DNA from: Alistipes sp.
GTDB lineage: Bacteria > Bacteroidota > Bacteroidia > Bacteroidales > Rikenellaceae
Direction: 5' to 3'
Assembly: GCA_017560305.1 (NCBI GenBank)
Contig: JAFYOF010000170.1
Span: 1-26,584, forward strand
DNA length: 26,584 bases
Below the pieces are notes generated by a model. It saw nothing but the letters and a program-made list of their open reading frames with translations. It searched no databases and was not told the origin of the DNA. Of the stretch, positions 24,437 to 26,584 are shown piece by piece. A program made the translations under genes and the position numbers. Position 1 is the first letter of the stretch; the number at the start of each line of letters is the position of its first letter.

Positions 24437-24579
24437 AAATGCTCTAACACTACTCTTTTGGCGTCTGGCTTGATTTTGGGTTGCTCATTTACATCAAGTA
24501 AACTCCGCACCCAAAATCTGCGACCAGCTTCAAAATAGTACGCGTTAAAGAATTTTAACACAAGGAGAGCAATCTCCAT
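24406..24579 (-). CDS. Possible 57-aa open frame between exbD and tonB
   Basis: An ATG at 24579 opens 57 codons on the minus strand, through MEIALLVLKFFNAYYFEAGR and VRSLLDVNEQPKIKPDAKRV, ending inside the 3' end of exbD (31-nt overlap). The composition looks protein-like, and it fills most of the 188-nt gap before tonB. There is no recognisable promoter or domain. It may instead be a conserved non-coding repeat whose complement happens to be open. I do not assign a function. Confidence 0.3.
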   Translation of the reverse strand: MEIALLVLKFFNAYYFEAGRRFWVRSLLDVNEQPKIKPDAKRVVLEHFYGWVAAISL

Positions 24580-24585
24580 ATCCTT

Positions 24586-24622
24586 AATTTTGAATTTTGA
24601 ATTCCAAATTCTAAATTCTATT
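24586..24622. repeat. TTTTGAATT repeat block, copy 3
   Basis: ttttgaattttgaattccaa and a ctaaattct variant end two bases before the tonB start codon, so the block forms the tonB leader. Same unit as at 1745-1776 and 6248-6273. Confidence 0.5.
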
Positions 24623-24624
24623 TT

Positions 24625-25305
24625 ATGAATTATTACGACGAAAAAGACGATAGACCCAAACTCTATGCGGGTGTAGCGGCTGCGCTCTACGGTGTGGCGC
24701 TGGCGGCATTGTTGCTGCTGGTGTACCTACCCGTTAGGCACATCCAGACCCCCACGATGATGGAGATTGAGTTCATCGATGAGCCAAAGCCTGCGCCAAA
24801 GCCCAAGGTGACATCGCAGGCGCCCCGTCACGAAAACCTCTCCACAACCAAGCAGAACACCCAGCAGGTGACTGGCAAGGATGAGGTGACGCAGACGGTG
24901 AACCCTCGTGCCATATTCAAGAGCAACAAGGGTGGCGTAGATGAACCCGAGGATTTGGGAAATCCATACGCTAAGCAGGGTGAGGAGAACCTCGCCAACG
25001 GCACAGGTGGAGGACTCAACTCGATGGGTAATGACCAGTTGGACGAGGGCCTGAGAGGTCGTGGTCTGGTGGGTAGTCTGCCCGTGCCGGCATATCCGGG
25101 CAATGTGAGTGGCAAGATTGTCATTCGCGTGACTGTCGACCAGCACGGCAAGGTGACCAATGCCACCTACGAGCCCAAAGGCTCCACCTCGTCGGATGCG
25201 GGACTTATCTCCGCAGCCATCGCCGCCGCCAAGCGTGCGCAGTTCACTGAGAGCCGCAGTTATATGCAGGGCGGAACGATAACCTATAACTTTAAGTTGA
25301 ATTAG
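24625..25305 (+). CDS. tonB: Energy transducer TonB
   Basis: A 226-residue protein with TonB order: a cytoplasmic N-terminus, one TM (about 14-36), a short Pro/Lys linker (EPKPAPKPK at 53-61), a long Gly/Asn/Gln-rich periplasmic spacer, and a C-terminal TonB-like domain from about 150 (GKIVIRVTVDQHGKV, ending in GGTITYNFKLN). It passes ExbBD energy to TonB-dependent outer-membrane receptors. The spacing of 188 nt from exbD is wide for an operon. The immediate leader is the TTTTGAATT repeat; I see no clear -7/-33 pair. Confidence 0.9.
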   Translation: MNYYDEKDDRPKLYAGVAAALYGVALAALLLLVYLPVRHIQTPTMMEIEFIDEPKPAPKPKVTSQAPRHENLSTTKQNTQQVTGKDEVTQTVNPRAIFKSNKGGVDEPEDLGNPYAKQGEENLANGTGGGLNSMGNDQLDEGLRGRGLVGSLPVPAYPGNVSGKIVIRVTVDQHGKVTNATYEPKGSTSSDAGLISAAIAAAKRAQFTESRSYMQGGTITYNFKLN

Positions 25306-25340
25306 TGACTCCGCCTTAGGTAGAGCAAAAAGAGTGTCAA

Positions 25341-25742
25341 ATGAAGAAGATTTTATTTCTACTCTCTCTCGCTGTGATGTGCGGTCTCTCAACTCGAGTT
25401 ATGGCGCAGAGCGAGGGCGGTGCGAAGATGACCTTTGAGCGTATGTCGCACGACTTCGGCGATGTTCAGCGCAAGGGTGGCGACCTGATAGCGATGTTCC
25501 GTTTCGTGAATGAGGGTGATGGCCCGCTGGTGATTAAGAAGATTCATAAGTCGTGCTCGTGCACTACCGTGAGTTACTCGCGTCGACCCGTGATGCCTGG
25601 CGAGAGTGGCGAAATCAAGGTCAAGTATGAGCCGCACAAGATTGAACCGGGAAAGTTTCACAAGGTTATCCAGATTTACACCAACGAATCGAGCAAGGTT
25701 AAGTTGATTACTATTCAGGGTAACTCCAAGGATAAGAAATAG
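25341..25742 (+). CDS. DUF1573 secreted protein
   Basis: A 133-residue protein with a Sec signal peptide (likely cut after VMA, residue 22) and one DUF1573 Ig-like domain. The domain has the family start FERMSHDFGDV, the middle FRFVNEGDGPLVI, the cysteine pair in HKSCSCTTV and the end YTNESSKVKLITIQG. The family is widespread and of unknown function in Bacteroidota, acting in the periplasm. It follows tonB by 35 nt and ends at a strong terminator, so it is the probable last gene of the tonB unit. Confidence 0.9.
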   Translation: MKKILFLLSLAVMCGLSTRVMAQSEGGAKMTFERMSHDFGDVQRKGGDLIAMFRFVNEGDGPLVIKKIHKSCSCTTVSYSRRPVMPGESGEIKVKYEPHKIEPGKFHKVIQIYTNESSKVKLITIQGNSKDKK

Positions 25743-25749
25743 AACGATA

Positions 25750-25782
25750 AACGCCAGAGTGAATGCTCTGGCGTTGTTGTTT
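25750..25782. terminator. Terminator between DUF1573 and the phosphoesterase gene
   Basis: A perfect 10-bp stem aacgccagag / ctctggcgtt with a 6-nt loop is followed by gttgttta. It lies between two convergent genes and could serve both directions. Confidence 0.8.
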
Positions 25783-26584
25783 ATTGTGGCTGACTACTCA
25801 AGGTGATTACATACATATTGCTATCAGTGCCGATACGGAACGGAGGCCCCCACAGCGAGAGCCCGCTTGATACGATGATGTGGGAGTGTGACCAGTGGCG
25901 GTAGCCGTGGCTCTGCTCATACATGATATCAGTGAGCAGATTTAGCGGAAATATCTGCCCGCGATGGGTATGTCCCGAGAACTGCAAATCAACCTTTAGT
26001 GAGTCTGTCTGCGCAAGGTTGTATGGTTGGTGGTCGAGTACAATCGTAGGCTTTGCGTTGTCGCACTCTGCAACCAACTGCTCCAGCGACTTGCGACGGC
26101 GATTGTGTTTGTCGTCACGACCTATGATTTGCACTCCGTTCTCAAGTGTTATGATGCTGTCTTTTAGTAGCTGAATAGGGGTATTGCTCAGGAAGTCAAC
26201 GCACTCTGCCGCACCGCTGATATATTCGTGGTTACCCATCACCATGTAGGCTGGAGCATTAATCTCCTGCAACTCCTCGTGCATCTGTTGCTCTCGTACA
26301 GGTTTAATGCTGTTGTCGATAAGGTCGCCCGCAATCAGTACAATATCGGGCTGCTGTGCGTTTATCAACTCCACATATTGCTTCAGTTGCTGCTTGTCGG
26401 TGCCGTAGCCGAGGTGTATGTCACTCACTGCAACTATGCGCATGGGACTCTCCAATGGTTTGTTGATGGTGATGTCCACTTCCGATACTTTCGGGTGGCG
26501 GTAGTTCCAGTAACCATACACCAGCAGGCATAGTGTGATGCCCAGGGCGTAGTGGAAACCGCCAAACGAAGGGCGGACAAGATG
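25781..26584 (-). CDS. Membrane-anchored calcineurin-like metallophosphoesterase (5' partial)
   Basis: The frame stays open to the window edge; a GTG at 26521 is internal, because in-frame codons upstream encode a hydrophobic stretch (YALGITLCLLVYGYW) typical of the membrane anchor. The visible 267 residues have all metallophosphoesterase blocks: VSDIHLGYG, GDLID, GNHEY and the metal-binding SGHTHRGQIFP. This fits the YaeI/YkuE-like group of two-metal enzymes with an outward-facing domain behind N-terminal helices; YaeI-type members act on phospholipid-linked phosphates, but the substrate here is unknown. It converges on the tonB/DUF1573 unit. Confidence 0.9.
   Translation of the reverse strand, partial: HLVRPSFGGFHYALGITLCLLVYGYWNYRHPKVSEVDITINKPLESPMRIVAVSDIHLGYGTDKQQLKQYVELINAQQPDIVLIAGDLIDNSIKPVREQQMHEELQEINAPAYMVMGNHEYISGAAECVDFLSNTPIQLLKDSIITLENGVQIIGRDDKHNRRRKSLEQLVAECDNAKPTIVLDHQPYNLAQTDSLKVDLQFSGHTHRGQIFPLNLLTDIMYEQSHGYRHWSHSHIIVSSGLSLWGPPFRIGTDSNMYVITLSSQPQ

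Overview
The window looks like chromosomal DNA of an anaerobic member of the Bacteroidota, most likely Bacteroidales; an Alistipes/Rikenellaceae-like gut bacterium is possible, but the genus is a guess. Reasons: promoters of the Bacteroidota type (TTTG, 19-21 nt, TAnnTTTG); few Shine-Dalgarno sites and AT-rich leaders; BACON domains; lipoproteins with an acidic stretch after the lipid cysteine; a DUF1573 protein; a two-subunit 2-oxoacid:ferredoxin oxidoreductase; and a tamB-exbB-exbD-tonB cluster. I see no rRNA, tRNA or CRISPR array.

Layout. 1-4.7 kb: anaerobic CoA metabolism, with the 3' part of an acetyl-CoA hydrolase/CoA-transferase and, convergent to it, korA-korB. 5.1-6.0 kb: a lone glycosidase-like five-bladed propeller lipoprotein with a very good promoter. 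6.3-9.8 kb: an accessory block. A LexA/CI-like S24 repressor is followed after 3 nt by a drug/metabolite exporter on the minus strand; divergently lie a 99-aa unknown and a complete phage-type terminase large subunit with no other phage genes. 9.8-13.5 kb: a 1205-aa surface lipoprotein joining four BACON domains, 17 plant-type LRRs and an M64-like metallopeptidase. 13.6-14.7 kb: nitronate monooxygenase/FabK-like flavoprotein. 14.9-17.4 kb: an unrecognised two-gene lipoprotein operon. 17.6-18.6 kb: tsaD. 18.7-25.7 kb: cell-envelope cluster tamB, exbB, exbD, tonB, DUF1573. 25.8 kb to the end: a membrane metallophosphoesterase cut by the window edge.

The gene-free stretches at 1.3-1.8 kb, 4.7-5.1 kb, 6.0-6.3 kb and before tonB are full of short palindromic repeats. 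The same modules recur in different orders: a long stem enclosing a G7/G8 tract and a nested GCGC hairpin, a 'gtcattcccc...gggaatctacc' palindrome, and TTTTGAATT blocks.

Best candidates for something new: (1) the repressor/exporter versus orphan-terminase locus with face-to-face promoters and a perfect 15-bp palindrome; (2) the BACON-LRR-M64 fusion; (3) the two-lipoprotein operon, whose putative promoter lies inside a 19-bp inverted repeat; (4) the G-run cruciform repeats; (5) a 57-codon open frame between exbD and tonB. All functional proposals are from reading the sequence alone.
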